Source: Phymorhynchus buccinoides
Lineage: Eukaryota; Mollusca; Gastropoda; Neogastropoda; Raphitomidae
NCBI GenBank assembly: GCA_017654935.2
Contig: CM065690.1
Span: 19,604,570-19,668,569 of the forward strand
DNA length: 64,000 nucleotides
Reading direction: 5' to 3'
Shown one piece after another: positions 27,893 through 39,238 of the stretch (positions within the stretch are counted from its first letter, which is position 1; every line of letters begins with the position of its first letter). A program made the translations under genes and the position numbers. Under the pieces are notes generated by a model. The model did not search any database and was not told the origin of the DNA. It worked only from the letters and a program-made list of their open reading frames with translations.

Positions 27893-29133
27893 AGAGACAA
27901 TTGAAACAAATTAATATACATTTCTTACGAACTGTCTCATATGCTTTACATTGAAATAAAAAATGTGATTCGTTATCAATACTTGCTTCACACATAGGGC
28001 ATTGTGATTCTGTGGACGCCTCAGGATGAAACAACCTTTTATTAGCATTAAAACCCAGAGTCCTTAACCGAAATCTTGCGTAATTAAGTCTATGCCATTT
28101 GTCAATAATGACGTTAAGATATTTTTCACATTGAAACACACTTTTAAATGAGAAAAACCAACCATATTTATCCTTGCTTTCCATGTCAGAATGCCAATTT
28201 TGTCTGAATCAACAAATGAGTCTCTTTAAATTCTGAAATGAATTGTTTATCATTACCTACTTCCTGAAACATCCACACAAATCCAAAACCATGTTCTGAC
28301 AATACATTCTTTACTTGATAAGCCCAGTTTTCTTTGCCATAATCGAGTTGTTTTACCATCATTTCATAAGCTTGCCAACAAAGACAAGACTGTGGAAGTT
28401 TCAAGATTTTCAACCAGTATCTTATGCATTTTTATAACAGATCTAATGTATAAGGGATATCTGCCCGTTTCCCCATAAAGAACAATGTTAGATGAGTGCA
28501 AGGGTACCTGTAAAAATCGTTTCATGGCATAAGTATGTACTTTTTCCATTTGTGTATTAGTATGTAAACCCCATATTTCAGACGCATATGTCAGCAGTGG
28601 CTCTATTTGTGCATCGAACATTTTCCAATATAAACGATTGTTAATAGTATTCAATTTTCGCATTGTTTTCAAAATAGTTAAGACGCCTTTGTTCCCTTTC
28701 TTACATGACTCATCCCATGCATAAGTCGTACTAAGCTTAGTTGAAAATATCACACCTAAATACTTGTAAGAATTAGTAATTTTGACTTCCGTATTCCCAT
28801 AAAACCACTTTTCATGCGATGAGATATGACCACCCATTCTAAAGACCATAATGTTTGTTTTATTTAAATTGACATTTAACCCCAAGCGATCTGCTTCATT
28901 TTTTAAAACATTTAATTGGTTCTGTAAACCTACTACTGTTCCTGATAGAAGGATAACATCATCGGCAAAAAGTAACAAGAATACCTCCAAAGCCCCATAT
29001 ATCAACTGGATACCATGCTTGCCTTTTTCGGATAGCTCTATTGCCAATTCATTTATGAAAAATGAAAATAGTTGGGGACTTAAGAGGCATCCCTGTTTAA
29101 CACCTTTTGGACAATCAAAGCAATCTGTATATT
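27893..29133 (-). pseudogene. LINE family 2 reverse transcriptase fragment, frameshifted
   Basis: On the minus strand, from 29133 downward, the segment reads NEYTDCFDCPKGVKQGCLLS (RT block 4), then LLLFADDVILLSGT with the catalytic FADD box (about 28970), NKTNIMVFRMGG, YKYLGVIFS and MKRFLQVPLHSSNIVLYGE. A frameshift near 28395 leads to LPQSCLCWQAYEMM and GFGFVWMFQEVG, and another near 28188 to WHRLNYARFRLRTLGF and the finger CPMCEASIDNESHFLFQC (about 27975-28028). Both ends abut GA repeats: the N-terminal half of RT and the endonuclease are missing upstream, and the tail is missing downstream. It is a dead copy. The clade is not assigned. Confidence 0.85.
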
Positions 29134-29136
29134 CGT

Positions 29137-29218
<82 letters not shown>

Positions 29219-29279
29219 AGGGAGAGAGAGGGAGAGAGAGAGGGGGGGAGAGGGGGGGGAGAGAGAGAGAGAGAGAGAG
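29134..29279. repeat. (GA)n tract bordering the LINE fragment
   Basis: GA repeat with GGGGGGGAGA interruptions, joined directly to the RT fragment at 29133/29134 with no intervening sequence. Confidence 0.9.
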
Positions 29280-29516
29280 CACGCAATATCAGCCACCTCA
29301 AGACAGATTCTGCCGTCATTACAATCAGCTTCTATCCAGCCCTTTCTTAAATTTATTTAAAATATCTAACTTAAATTAAAATGTAAATACATTAATGTGC
29401 ATATTATGAGAATATGGGAGGGATTGCAAAAAACGAGGTGTCAAGAACCTTGGAAGTTCACAATTTCTCTCATCTAATGTCCTGACATTGGGAACAGCCG
29501 ATGTGCGTGTGTGTGT
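29280..29516. other. Short unrecognised spacer
   Basis: AT-rich sequence with no feature before the 34-bp minisatellite. Confidence 0.5.
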
Positions 29517-31447
29517 GTTGGTAGTCGGAAAAGGAGGAGGGGTGGTGAGTGTTGGTAGTCGGAAAAGGAGGAGGGGTGATGAGTGTTGGTAGTCGGAAAA
29601 GGAGGAGGGGTGATGAGTGTTGGTAGTCGGAAAAGGAGGAGGGGTGATGAGTGTTGGTAGTCGGAAAAGGAGGAGGGGTGGTGAGTGTTGGTAGTCGGAA
29701 AAGGAGGAGGGGTGATGAGTGTTGGTAGTCGGAAAAGGAGGAGGGGTGATGAGTGTTGGTAGTCGGAAAAGGAGGAGGGATGGTGAGTGTTGGTAGTCGG
29801 AAAAGGAGGAGGGGTGGTGAGTGTTGGTAGTCGGAAAAGGAGGAGGGGTGATGAGTGTTGGTAGTCGGAAAAGGAGGAGGGGTGGTGAGTGTTGGTAGTC
29901 GGAAAAGGAGGAGGGGTGATGAGTGTTGGTAGTCGGAAAAGGAGGAGGGGTGATGAGTGTTGGTAGTCGGAAAAGGAGGAGGGGTGATGAGTGTTGGTAG
30001 TCGGAAAAGGAGGAGGGGTGATGAGTGTTGGTAGTCGGAAAAGGAGGAGGGGTGATGAGTGTTGGTAGTCGGAAAAGGAGGAGGGGTGGTGAGTGTTGGT
30101 AGTCGGAAAAGGAGGAGGGGTGATGAGTGTTGGTAGTCGGAAAAGGAGGAGGGGTGGTGAGTGTTGGTAGTCGGAAAAGGAGGAGGGGTGATGAGTGTTG
30201 GTAGTCGGAAAAGGAGGAGGGGTGGTGAGTGTTGGTAGTCGGAAAAGGAGGAGGGGTGATGAGTGTTGGTAGTCGGAAAAGGAGGAGGGGTGATGAGTGT
30301 TGGTAGTCGGAAAAGGAGGAGGGGTGGTGAGTGTTGGTAGTCGGAAAAGGAGGAGGGGTGGTGAGTGTTGGTAGTCGGAAAAGGAGGAGGGGTGATGAGT
30401 GTTGGTAGTCGGAAAAGGAGGAGGGGTGATGAGTGTTGGTAGTCGGAAAAGGAGGAGGGGTGGTGAGTGTTGGTAGTCGGAAAAGGAGGAGGGGTGATGA
30501 GTGTTGGTAGTCGGAAAAGGAGGAGGGGTGATGAGTGTTGGTAGTCGGAAAAGGAGGAGGGGTGATGAGTGTTGGTAGTCGGAAAAGGAGGAGGGGTGAT
30601 GAGTGTTGGTAGTCGGAAAAGGAGGAGGGGTGATGAGTGTTGGTAGTCGGAAAAGGAGGAGGGGTGATGAGTGTTGGTAGTCGGAAAAGGAGGAGGGGTG
30701 ATGAGTGTTGGTAGTCGGAAAAGGAGGGGTGATGAGTGTTGGTAGTCGGAAAAGGAGGAGGGGTGATGAGTGTTGGTAGTCGGAAAAGGAGGAGGGGTGA
30801 TGAGTGTTGGTAGTCGGAAAAGGAGGAGGGGTGATGAGTGTTGGTAGTCGGAAAAGGAGGAGGGGTGATGAGTGTTGGTAGTCAGAAAAGGAGGAGGGGT
30901 GATGAGTGTTGGTAGTCGGAAAAGGAGGAGGGGTGGTGAGTGTTGGTAGTCGGAAAAGGAGGAGGGGTGATGAGTGTTGGTAGTCAGAAAAGGAGGAGGG
31001 GTGATGAGTGTTGGTAGTCGGAAAAGGAGGAGGGGTGGTGAGTGTTGGTAGTCGGAAAAGGAGGAGGGGTGGTGAGTGTTGGTAGTCGGAAAAGGAGGAG
31101 GGGTGGTGAGTGTTGGTAGTCGGAAAAGGAGGAGGGGTGATGAGTGTTGGTAGTCGGAAAAGGAGGAGGGGTGATGAGTGTTGGTAGTCGGAAAAGGAGG
31201 AGGGGTGGTGAGTGTTGGTAGTCGGAAAAGGAGGAGGGGTGATGAGTGTTGGTAGTCGGAAAAGGAGGAGGGGTGATGAGTGTTGGTAGTCGGAAAAGGA
31301 GGAGGGGTGGTGAGTGTTGGTAGTCGGAAAAGGAGGAGGGGTGGTGAGTGTTGGTAGTCGGAAAAGGAGGAGGGGTGATGAGTGTTGGTAGTCGGAAAAG
31401 GAGGAGGGGTGATGAGTGTTGGTAGTCGGAAAAGGAGGAGGGGTGAT
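29517..31447. repeat. 34-bp minisatellite, about 57 units
   Basis: The unit starts GTTGGTAGTCGGAAAAGGAG and ends GTG(G/A)TGAGT. Copies are almost identical. The main variants are G or A in GTGRTGAG, CAGAAAAGG near 30885 and 30986, GGGATGG near 29778, and one 31-bp unit near 30728. Because 34 is not a multiple of three, all frames are read in turn, and the minus strand has no stop in any of them, giving a 720-codon frame (29474-31636) with a 34-residue Pro/Ser/Thr-rich period. I regard that frame as a by-product of the repeat. Confidence 0.95.
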
Positions 31448-32217
31448 GGTGGTGAGGCGCTTGTGGGGGAATAAAAAGAAGTTAGAAGTTATTAGAGCGG
31501 TTTTTTTAATTTGTATTGGCATTGGGTGAATGGATGGATTTTTTCCCTTTCCTTTTCTTTCTTCATCATCGTCTTTGGTTGTTTTGTTTTTAAAGAAAAG
31601 GTATTTTTTGAACCAATACGAAAATTGTAAACACAAGGAATAAATATGTGTGATAAGTGATCAGTATCACATACCTTTTTTTCTCTGTGTTAATTTTTAC
31701 ATGGGAAGAGGGAGGGACATTGTAGAGGGACAAGTAATGCATGTCTGTGCATGACCATTTCATAAGGGGAGAGTTGATTGATACTTGTGAATGAGTGTGT
31801 TTATGTTAAAAGAGGAAAAATGTATGATAATTATGTATTAGGTGTTTTGGTAGCTTATGCAAATTCTGTGTGTGTGTGTGTGTGTGTCAGTGTGTGTGTG
31901 TGTGTGTGTGTGTGTTTCAAACAAACAAATTTTGAACACAGAGAATAAATATGTGTGATGCTTGAACATCATGATTATCACATATCTTTATTCCATGTCT
32001 GCTAGATTTTACTCAGAAGGTGTAGGGGTTATTGATATGTGATTTATTCTACGCATACAGATTATGTATTATGTTGTCTATGTGAATGAGGTATGATAAT
32101 TATGGGTTATGTGTTTTGGGATTTTATCATGATTCATTATTATTAGAGGTGGGTATTTTTCTTCTATTTGTTTTTGCTTATTTCGGGACTGACTGCTATA
32201 GTGTAATCGGTGTATCT
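31448..32217. other. AT/TG-rich stretch, no gene recognised
   Basis: Contains a TG microsatellite at 31866-31915 and two similar AGGAATAAATATGTGTGAT (31636) / AGAATAAATATGTGTGATG (31942) segments about 305 bp apart, suggesting a short diverged duplication. Nothing coding was seen. Confidence 0.5.
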
Positions 32218-32776
32218 CAATTGCGCCTATTTTAATTACCTTAAAACTCAATGGTCAACCTAGCTAGCCGATTTCACCGCCAGGTGGCGACCACCTCAAT
32301 AGGGGCTTATCTCGTGATATCCTTAGTTGGGAATAAAGAGAGAGGTGGGGGGGGGGGAGAGCCTCCTCTCCCTCTCTTTCTTTCCCTGTACCCCCAACTA
32401 AGGATATCACTAGGATTAGACCCTATTGAGTTGATTGCCACCTGGCCGTGAAATCGGCTAGCTAGGCCGCTCATTGCGCCTGTGTCAGTTGCGCCCATCG
32501 TAGTCACCAAATGCGCCCGTTGAAATGGTTCACAACAAAATTAGACCTAGTAGAAGTTTTGCATTTAAATATTGTTGTTTCAGAATATGGAGCCAACGTT
32601 CCTGATTAAGATACAAAAAACCCCAGAATATAGATAGCTTTTCTACGTTTGATTCTTTATTGTCGTCTGAAGTCTGACTTCTAAGATGCATCATCAGCTG
32701 CGGAAAAGAGGAGCAGTGTATGTAGCCTATAAACCCGGACAGGTGCAAACCAGTAATTGTCAAATAGGCGCAATTG
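32218..32776. mobile_element. Inverted-repeat element with CAATTGCGCCTATTT ends, containing a nested element
   Basis: The left end reads CAATTGCGCCTATTTTAATT. The right end, complemented, reads CAATTGCGCCTATTTGACAA. Further TGCGCC words (32474, 32488, 32512) lie subterminally. A separate fold-back element (32251-32472) sits just inside the left end. It is non-autonomous, with no transposase. Target duplications were not resolved. Confidence 0.55.
32251..32472. mobile_element. Fold-back element family B, copy 1 (purine/pyrimidine tip)
   Basis: The left arm (GGTCAACCTAGCTAGCCGAT... to CCTTAGTTGGG, 32253-32331) is complementary to the right arm (CCCAACTAAGG... to GGCTAGCTAGGCC, 32393-32468) over about 75 bp. 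The tip is GAGAGAGG/G-run followed by CCTCTCCCTCTC. Related copies are at 42780-42987 and 59525-59822, each with AGTTGGGGATAAAGAAAGAG on one side of a GA/CT tip. Confidence 0.75.
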
Positions 32777-32867
32777 AATGGTTACCAGTTTGATCGAAAC
32801 ATTTCAGTTAACAAGAGTTTGTGTTTTAATGACAGCCAGCCTAGTGGTACATGTACTTTGTTTTCCT

Positions 32868-32935
32868 TTCTTTCTTCTTCTTCTTCTTCTTCTTCTTCTT
32901 CTTCTTCTTCTCCTTCTGCGTTCCCAGGACAAAAG
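32868..32935 (-). repeat. LINE 3' end with (GAA)n tail, minus strand
   Basis: (CTT)n at about 32868-32911 is followed by CTCCTTCTGCGTTCCCAGGA. Complemented, this is a GGAACGCAGAAGGAG end running into a GAA tail, very like the 3' end at 465-511. No coding part is visible beside it. Confidence 0.55.
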
Positions 32936-33515
32936 AGCATAATGAGAAAAGTACGTATGTGTCCCGTTTTCAGTTTTCACTGGTCTCCCCGCTGCGTACA
33001 GCTGACACATTTCGATTTCGGAGGAGTTCAAAGGAAAAAAATTACTTGGAAGACTTTTTATTTTTTAGTAAAGGGCAGGAGAATGGGCCAATAAGTCAGA
33101 AAGATAGTAGATTATAGAAAGCAAAGGGAAAAGGCAGAGTCAAAGTGGCAGATTAGAGGAAGTTACAAGCACAGAAATTTCAGAAGGTGGGGGAACTATT
33201 TTTACGAAAGACCACCCCCCTACCCACTGCATACGATTCAATCCAACCGCGATCTGACACTTAAATCAATACCCAACATCACCAAAAAGGCTTTATGCAG
33301 TGAGAAATCACTATCAAATGCTCAGAAGAAAAAAAGATATATAAATAAAAAGGCAAAACCTCTGACAGAAGAGGCCAATCCTCTGTCAGAAATTCTCAAT
33401 CCTCTGAAATTAGCTGATCCTCTGACAATGACAATTCTGGAATGGAAATATTGTACATCATGTCACACTCTTGGAAGTGGGCTACAATGATGATGCATTG
33501 TCGTTTTTGTGTGCG
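32936..33515. other. No gene recognised; short CCTCTGACAGA repeats
   Basis: At 33355-33430 the word CCTCTGACAGA or close variants occurs about five times at irregular spacing. Otherwise nothing was seen. Confidence 0.45.
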
Positions 33516-33787
33516 AAGGGGGGGGGGGGGGGGGGAGGGTCACGAAGAAATTTGCTTGGAGTTGATGTCATGTAAGTGCACCTAATTTTGTATTTGCATG
33601 TGATTGAAAGAAAAGAACCCTCTTGGCAGGGACCCCCCAAAAAAAGAAAAGAAAAAAAAGGCGCAGGTTAAAAAAAAAAGAAGGAAACTACGAAAAGAAA
33701 AGAAGAAAAAAACCACAGATGGGGGTCACGGAAAGAAGACCCCCTCCCCCCCAAGACTCAGAGTGAAAGAGATGTTTTCTTCACACA

Positions 33788-33789
<2 letters not shown>

Positions 33790-33860
<71 letters not shown>
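33790..33860. repeat. (CT)n microsatellite
   Basis: Pure CT. It precedes a retroposon-type 3' end. Confidence 0.95.
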
Positions 33861-33862
<2 letters not shown>

Positions 33863-33914
33863 GATTGTAAGACTAGGCATCGCCTAAAATCTTTATCCTT
33901 AAATAAAGTCCAGC

Positions 33915-33915
<1 letters not shown>
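33861..33915 (+). repeat. LINE-like 3' end (TGTAAGACTAGGC ... AATAAAG) followed by (CT)n
   Basis: The segment reads TGTAAGACTAGGCATCGCC, then TTATCCTTAAATAAAG, and goes straight into another CT tract (33917-33998). A similar segment, GGAAGACTAGGCCCAGCC with TTATCCTTGTAAACTAAAG, stands at 35669-35713, again directly before (CT)n. Confidence 0.5.

Positions 33916-33916
<1 letters not shown>

Positions 33917-33998
<82 letters not shown>
33917..33998. repeat. (CT)n microsatellite
   Basis: Pure CT directly after the retroposon-like 3' end. Confidence 0.95.
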
Positions 33999-34001
<3 letters not shown>

Positions 34002-34790
34002 TGGCCAGACTTGTTTCTTTTTATTTGAAACGACTGGCCAGGCATTGGTCACTTCTGAAGGAAAAGTAGAAGAAAAAAAAGTCACTTCACTAAAGTGCAG
34101 AGGAAACGGTAGGGTGAACGAACGTAAAATGAAATAGGCGTAAAATATAACACATGGAAATCAAACACCGTAAAGAGAAGGAGCAGAATAAAGGTTGTTT
34201 TAAAAAGAAAGAAGGGGGGGGGGGGGGGGAGATAAGCCTATGGTGTGTGTGTGTGTGAAGGAGGGGGGTAGTGCATACAAAGAGTGAAATAAGGGGGGGG
34301 GGGGGGGGGGGTGAGGGGTAATTGAGGAAAGGGGTTGTGGTACTGTAGGGGGAAATGTGGAGGGGAAAAAAACAACCTGCAGGCACATTAACGTTCTACC
34401 AGCAAAAGTGAAATTTAAGTCGCGAAGTTTACCGAACACACAACACACGCGCGCACACACACACGCACGCGTACGAGTTCATGAATCGTAGTTTCTTCAG
34501 TCCTTTTAGTGTTAAGTAGAACCCAGGGATCTCTAAACTGTACTGGTCGAACATACAAACACGCAGGCCCTCGTGTCTGTCGCGTAGTACTCCTAGGAGT
34601 AAACGGAACAGAAAGAACTGTTGTTACCTCATCCTAAGGTGAATAACCCCTTACACACACAGAGCAAAACAAAATTATCTCTACACTACGACACGCGCGC
34701 GCGCACACAAACACACTGCACCATACTGCTCTGCACCTGCCCTGTAGTGAACCTGCTAGTGACGGTGCCTGGCCTGAATCGACCGCGAAA
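33999..34790. other. No gene recognised; G-runs and CA/CG repeats
   Basis: G runs at 34215-34229 and 34294-34310, and CA/CG alternation at 34440-34470 and 34690-34712. No coding or RNA signal. Confidence 0.5.
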
Positions 34791-34932
34791 TGTCACTCAC
34801 CCTCCACCCTATTCCCCCTTTTCAAAGAGACCCCCCCCCCCCCCTCCCCGGTTAAATACCTCTTATCTAACCAAAGAGAAAGAAATGAAATGGGAAAAGA
34901 AAATAGAAAAGTAACACAATAGATCATTAGAG

Positions 34933-35109
<177 letters not shown>

Positions 35110-35720
35110 CGAGCAGCCGCGTTCACTATTGTTTTATTGCATGTGAAAAGAAAGTTTTGCAGGATTGTTGGAAGCTGTAGGCCCTACTATGCATTCTTTA
35201 GGCACATACTTATGCACGCGCGCACACTCATCCATACACACACACTCTCTCTCCAATCGCAGTGCGCTCAAATAAGAGAGGGGCGGTAGGTCGGAAAGCG
35301 AGATAGATGTGAAGGGGAGAAAGTTGAAGGAAGGTCACAGGCAGAGGCGGATTTCAGGGGGATGGGCTGTAGTACTAAAAAATATAACACGAGGGGAAAA
35401 AAAGTGGGAAATTCAGGACCTCAATAAATTTATGCCAGATGTTTGACCTTATTCTCCCAGGAGAGGCCTTTGAATCTTTTGCAGTTACAACCAACCATTG
35501 GAACAACCCCCCTCTGATCCGCCCATGACAGGGAAGGGTTAAATACCTATTATCTAACCAGAGACAGAGAAATGAAAAGGAGAAAGAAAATAGAAAAGGA
35601 ACAAAAAAAATCAAGTTCCAGTCAAAGGGAAGCAATCATAGTATTGCATGCTTAGAGTCAAGGACATAATGGAAGACTAGGCCCAGCCTAAATTCTTATC
35701 CTTGTAAACTAAAGTGTCTG

Positions 35721-35723
<3 letters not shown>

Positions 35724-35804
<81 letters not shown>
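35724..35804. repeat. (CT)n block of the 690-bp unit, second copy
   Basis: Pure CT, shorter than in the neighbouring units. Confidence 0.95.
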
Positions 35805-35806
<2 letters not shown>

Positions 35807-36363
35807 CAGCCGCGTTCACTATTGTTTTATAATATTGCATGTGAGAAGAAAGTTTTGCAGGATTGTTGGAAGCTGTAGACTCTACTATGCATTCTTAGGC
35901 ACATACTTATGCACGCGCGCACACTCATCCATACACACACGCACACACTCTCTCCAATCGCTCGTGCGCTCAAATAAGAGAGGGGCAGTAGGTCGGAAAG
36001 TGAGATAGATGTGAAGGGGTGGTGTGGGGGAGAAAGTTGAAGGAAGGTCACAGACAAAGGCGGATTTCAGGGGGATGGGCTGTAGTGGTTCCGGTACCTG
36101 ACCCACCTAAAAAATAACGAGAAAAAAAAAGTGGGAAATTCAGGACCTCCTGTAGTTTTTTTGCCAGATTTTCACCCTTATTCTCCCAGGAGAGGCCTTT
36201 GAATGTTTTACAGTTACAACCAATCCATTAGAACAACCGCCCTCTGATCCGCCACTGATAACCTAAGAGATGAAAATGAAATGGAAGATTAGTTCCAATC
36301 GAAGGGAAGCAACCAAAGTAAAACATCCTTGTGTGTGGACAAGCAGAGTTATCCCCCCTATTT

Positions 36364-36489
<126 letters not shown>

Positions 36490-36640
36490 GCCGCGTTCAC
36501 TATTTTAGTGCATGTGAGAATGTTTTGCAGGCTTGTTGAAAGCCTTATGTTTAACCATACCTATGCACGCACGCACACTCATCCATACCCACACACTCTC
36601 CAGTCGCACGTGCGCTCAAATAAGAGAGGGGCAGTATGTC

Positions 36641-36695
36641 AGAAATGTCCCACATGGCTTAGGACGGGAGGACGTAAAACAAACAAAACAAAACC
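36641..36695 (+). mobile_element. Very short (about 55 bp) retroposon 3'-end insertion
   Basis: The sequence AATGTCCCACATGGCTTAGG, then GGGAGGACGTAAAACAAACA and an ACAAA tail, is present only in this tandem unit. The two earlier units have GGTCGGAAAG without it (near 35291 and 35991). It matches the 3' end inferred for the LINE at 23685-23723, so it is read as an extremely 5'-truncated insertion of that or a sister family. Confidence 0.7.
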
Positions 36696-36990
36696 TCGGA
36701 AAGCGAGATAGATGTGAAGGGGTGGGGGACAAAATTGAAAGAAAGTCACATGTTTGAATGTTTTACAGTTAAACAAATCCATTGGAACAACCCCCCTCTG
36801 ATCCGCTCCTGACAGGGGAAGGGTTAAATACCTATTATTTAACCAAAAATAGAGAAATAAATGAAAAGCTAAGGGGGAAGAAAATGGAAAATGAAAAAAA
36901 AAAATCATTGGTGTTCCAATCGAAGGGAAGCAACCAAAGTAACAAACATCCTAGTGTGTGTGTGGACAAGCAAAGTTATCCCCCCTATTT

Positions 36991-37410
36991 CATCTTCGAA
37001 TCCTGTCATCGTTTCTAGTACAAGGACATCGCTCTGAGAGCTGAAAAAATTTCACTCGCTACTCTCGGACATATACTCAAATGGGTTGGGGGTTTTAATC
37101 ATTGGTTCACATTAGCATGTACTAGGGGCCAATAATAAAGGGGGAGTTGCATGATAATGGTAAGAAAACTAGTATTCTGTGTCTAGAATCAGCTTAGTCT
37201 TTCGAGTCCTGATTCTGAAACTAGGGGGTATTTATATTAGCTCGTACTATGCTGCAGCCAAAGGAATTGGTTGACTTTTGGAAACCTTGTCCCACGTAAA
37301 CTGTTCTCAAATCATGGCAGTTTTCTACTAAAGCGTAACCGTTCTTCAAATCTACAGTCGAACATGGATAAAAACAATTGTATAGCATATTTGTATTATT
37401 ACTAATAACT
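36991..37410. other. Upstream flank of the tRNA gene, nothing recognised
   Basis: Ordinary AT-leaning sequence. No repeat or coding signal was recognised. Confidence 0.5.
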
Positions 37411-37482
37411 GGCTCGTTGGTCTAGGGGTATGATTCTCGCTTAGGGTGCGAGAGGTCCCGGGTTCAAATCCCGGACGAGCCC
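37411..37482 (+). tRNA. tRNA-Pro (anticodon AGG)
   Basis: A 72-base gene without intron. The acceptor GGCTCGT pairs with ACGAGCC (37475-37481), and C37482 is the discriminator. The anticodon stem CTCGC/GCGAG encloses loop TTAGGGT with anticodon AGG at 37443-37445. The T arm CCCGGGTTCAAATCCCGG contains the B box, and TGGTCTAGGGGTATG contains the A box. It is indistinguishable by eye from the standard animal tRNA-Pro(AGG), which decodes CCU (and CCC as inosine). Pol III stops follow at 37486-37490 and 37492-37496. CCA is not encoded, as expected in eukaryotes. Confidence 0.97.
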
Positions 37483-37485
37483 AAA

Positions 37486-37496
37486 TTTTTCTTTTT
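37486..37496 (+). terminator. RNA polymerase III terminator of tRNA-Pro
   Basis: Two T5 runs separated by one C begin four bases after the tRNA 3' end. Confidence 0.85.
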
Positions 37497-38820
37497 CCAT
37501 TATAATTTATTTTTTCCCTAAACATATCCTTATCCGAATGCAACATTTTTTTGGTTTGGTGATTACGTTTTCATGCACCAGTTTCTTATTGAAAAAAAAA
37601 TTGGCGTTATAAAAATTAAAAATTGCAGTACTTCACGTAAAAAAAGAAGTAATATAAAATACATGAAGTGAAGTGAAATAACAATGGGAAAACCTTGAAA
37701 TAAATGTACAGAGCTCAAGACTAGCTAGTGTAAATTACTTCAGCTACTGTGGCTGAAAAATATGTACATTATGAACCAACGATCTTGCTTCAGTGTTTCA
37801 GTGGGACATGTCTCCAATGAGAACAAGGTGAGGCAAGCAAGGACGGATCAGTTAGTGATGAAGGGGGTGTGGGTGTCCAAGTGCTCAATTAGGGGTGTCT
37901 TGGGGAAGGGGAGGGGGGGGGGGGGGGGGGGGTTGGGGGCGTGGCGAACTGCCCAGAACTGACGATAATTTGATTTTGAAAGATGGGAGAATTATATAAG
38001 CTGAAATTGTAGCATGGGGTTATATTTTCCTCTTCTTTTTTTTCTTTTTTTTGGGGGGGGGGGGGGGGGGTTCCAGAACTCTAGTAAACTCGCTCCTCCC
38101 GCCAGATCCGCCTCCGGAGAATAGTCGAACGGATAAGGGAAGATTTTGGTGTGCGGAGAGAGAGAGAAAGTTTATGGTCCACGGGAAGTAATCCAAATTG
38201 AACTCCGACCTCAGTAAGTCTTGAGTTGTCTACCTTCAACAGTAACGGGGATAAGGAAAGGAAGAGGGGTGTCTTCGTAAAACCAAAGGGAAGTGGAGAA
38301 GGAGACGAAGTTGAGAATGGGGGTGGGTCTTAAAAATCTGTTGGCTTTTTTTTTTTCAAAGACAAAGTGGGGGGGGGGGGGGGGGGGGGGGGAGAGATTG
38401 TATGAGTTGTATGTGTAATTAAATGTGACAATAGACGTACAGGCTAAACAGGCTGGAAGAAAGGCAATGAATGAGGGATACATGTAGAAGTGAACTTTTG
38501 CTTTTTGAGGATTGAACCATGTATGTGAGAAGGTGAAAACCATAAGGTACTATCATAAAAACAATCATTTTAATTAACAAGACTGATGACACATTCTGGA
38601 TTTCACACAAGAAAGAATGATGGAACCATCTGGCATACTACTATGTATCAGATTAACATCTGTCTCAGTCTAAGATTTCAAGTCTTCTTCAGTTTCTTGT
38701 CAATTATGAGCGCAGATGCGTCATGCTGCTGTTATGCGCCTAACTAAGGAATAGTTAACCCTACAATTAAAGCGGAAGGCTGACGTTTCCAGCACTATCT
38801 AGACACATTGACCCACCACG
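37497..38820. other. Downstream flank; G-runs, no gene recognised
   Basis: Long G runs occur at 37911-37932, 38053-38070 and 38369-38392. No coding or RNA signal was recognised. Confidence 0.5.
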
Positions 38821-38854
38821 ATTAAGTCCCTTGGGGGGGGGGGGGGTTCTGGGT

Positions 38855-39172
38855 AGCCGTGACCCACATACAAACGTCCCCAACTTCAAACTGAGGCTGC
38901 TCTTTAAAGTGATGTTTCGCTTTCCATTTGGGGGCATTTGTATGGGAGTCAAACCTGGTCAAAACAATATTTCTTACCAGCTATAAGAGGGAAAACACAT
39001 GAAACCCGTGATTTTGACATGTGATCTGGTGAGTTTTAAAGACCCATCACGTCACGTGTCAAAATCACGGTTTTCACGTGTTTTCCCTCTTACAGCTGGT
39101 AAGGAATCTTAAGAAATCTTCCTAGTATAAAAGGGAATGTGACACGTGACGTGGGGGGTCTTTAAGGGCTAT
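38855..39172. repeat. Dispersed inverted repeat family A, copy 1 (palindromic)
   Basis: The segment contains CCCACATACAAACGTCCCCA, TTTGGGGGCATTTGTATGGG, CTATAAGAGGGAAAACAC and GTGATTTTGACATGTGAT, then the reverse order TCACGTGTCAAAATCACG and CGTGTTTTCCCTCTTACAGC, so the centre folds on itself. Copies are at 63507-63695 (opposite strand, nearly full) and 58553-58682 (partial). It is non-coding. MITE-like status is inference. Confidence 0.7.
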
Positions 39173-39238
39173 GTATAGTGTGCAATGATGGTGTCATGTT
39201 ACATTATAAGTTCTGTTTTTTGTATATATTCTCCTCAG

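Noticed and set aside
29474..31636. 720-codon minus-strand frame
   Set aside because: It is entirely the 34-bp minisatellite with short unrelated ends; no independent evidence of a gene.
33604..33870. Lys-rich open frame
   Set aside because: It follows A-rich low-complexity sequence and runs into a CT microsatellite; no family recognised.
37352..37546. Minus-strand frame with ARPGFEPGTSRTLSENHT
   Set aside because: This is the antisense of tRNA-Pro; such peptides are a known annotation artefact.
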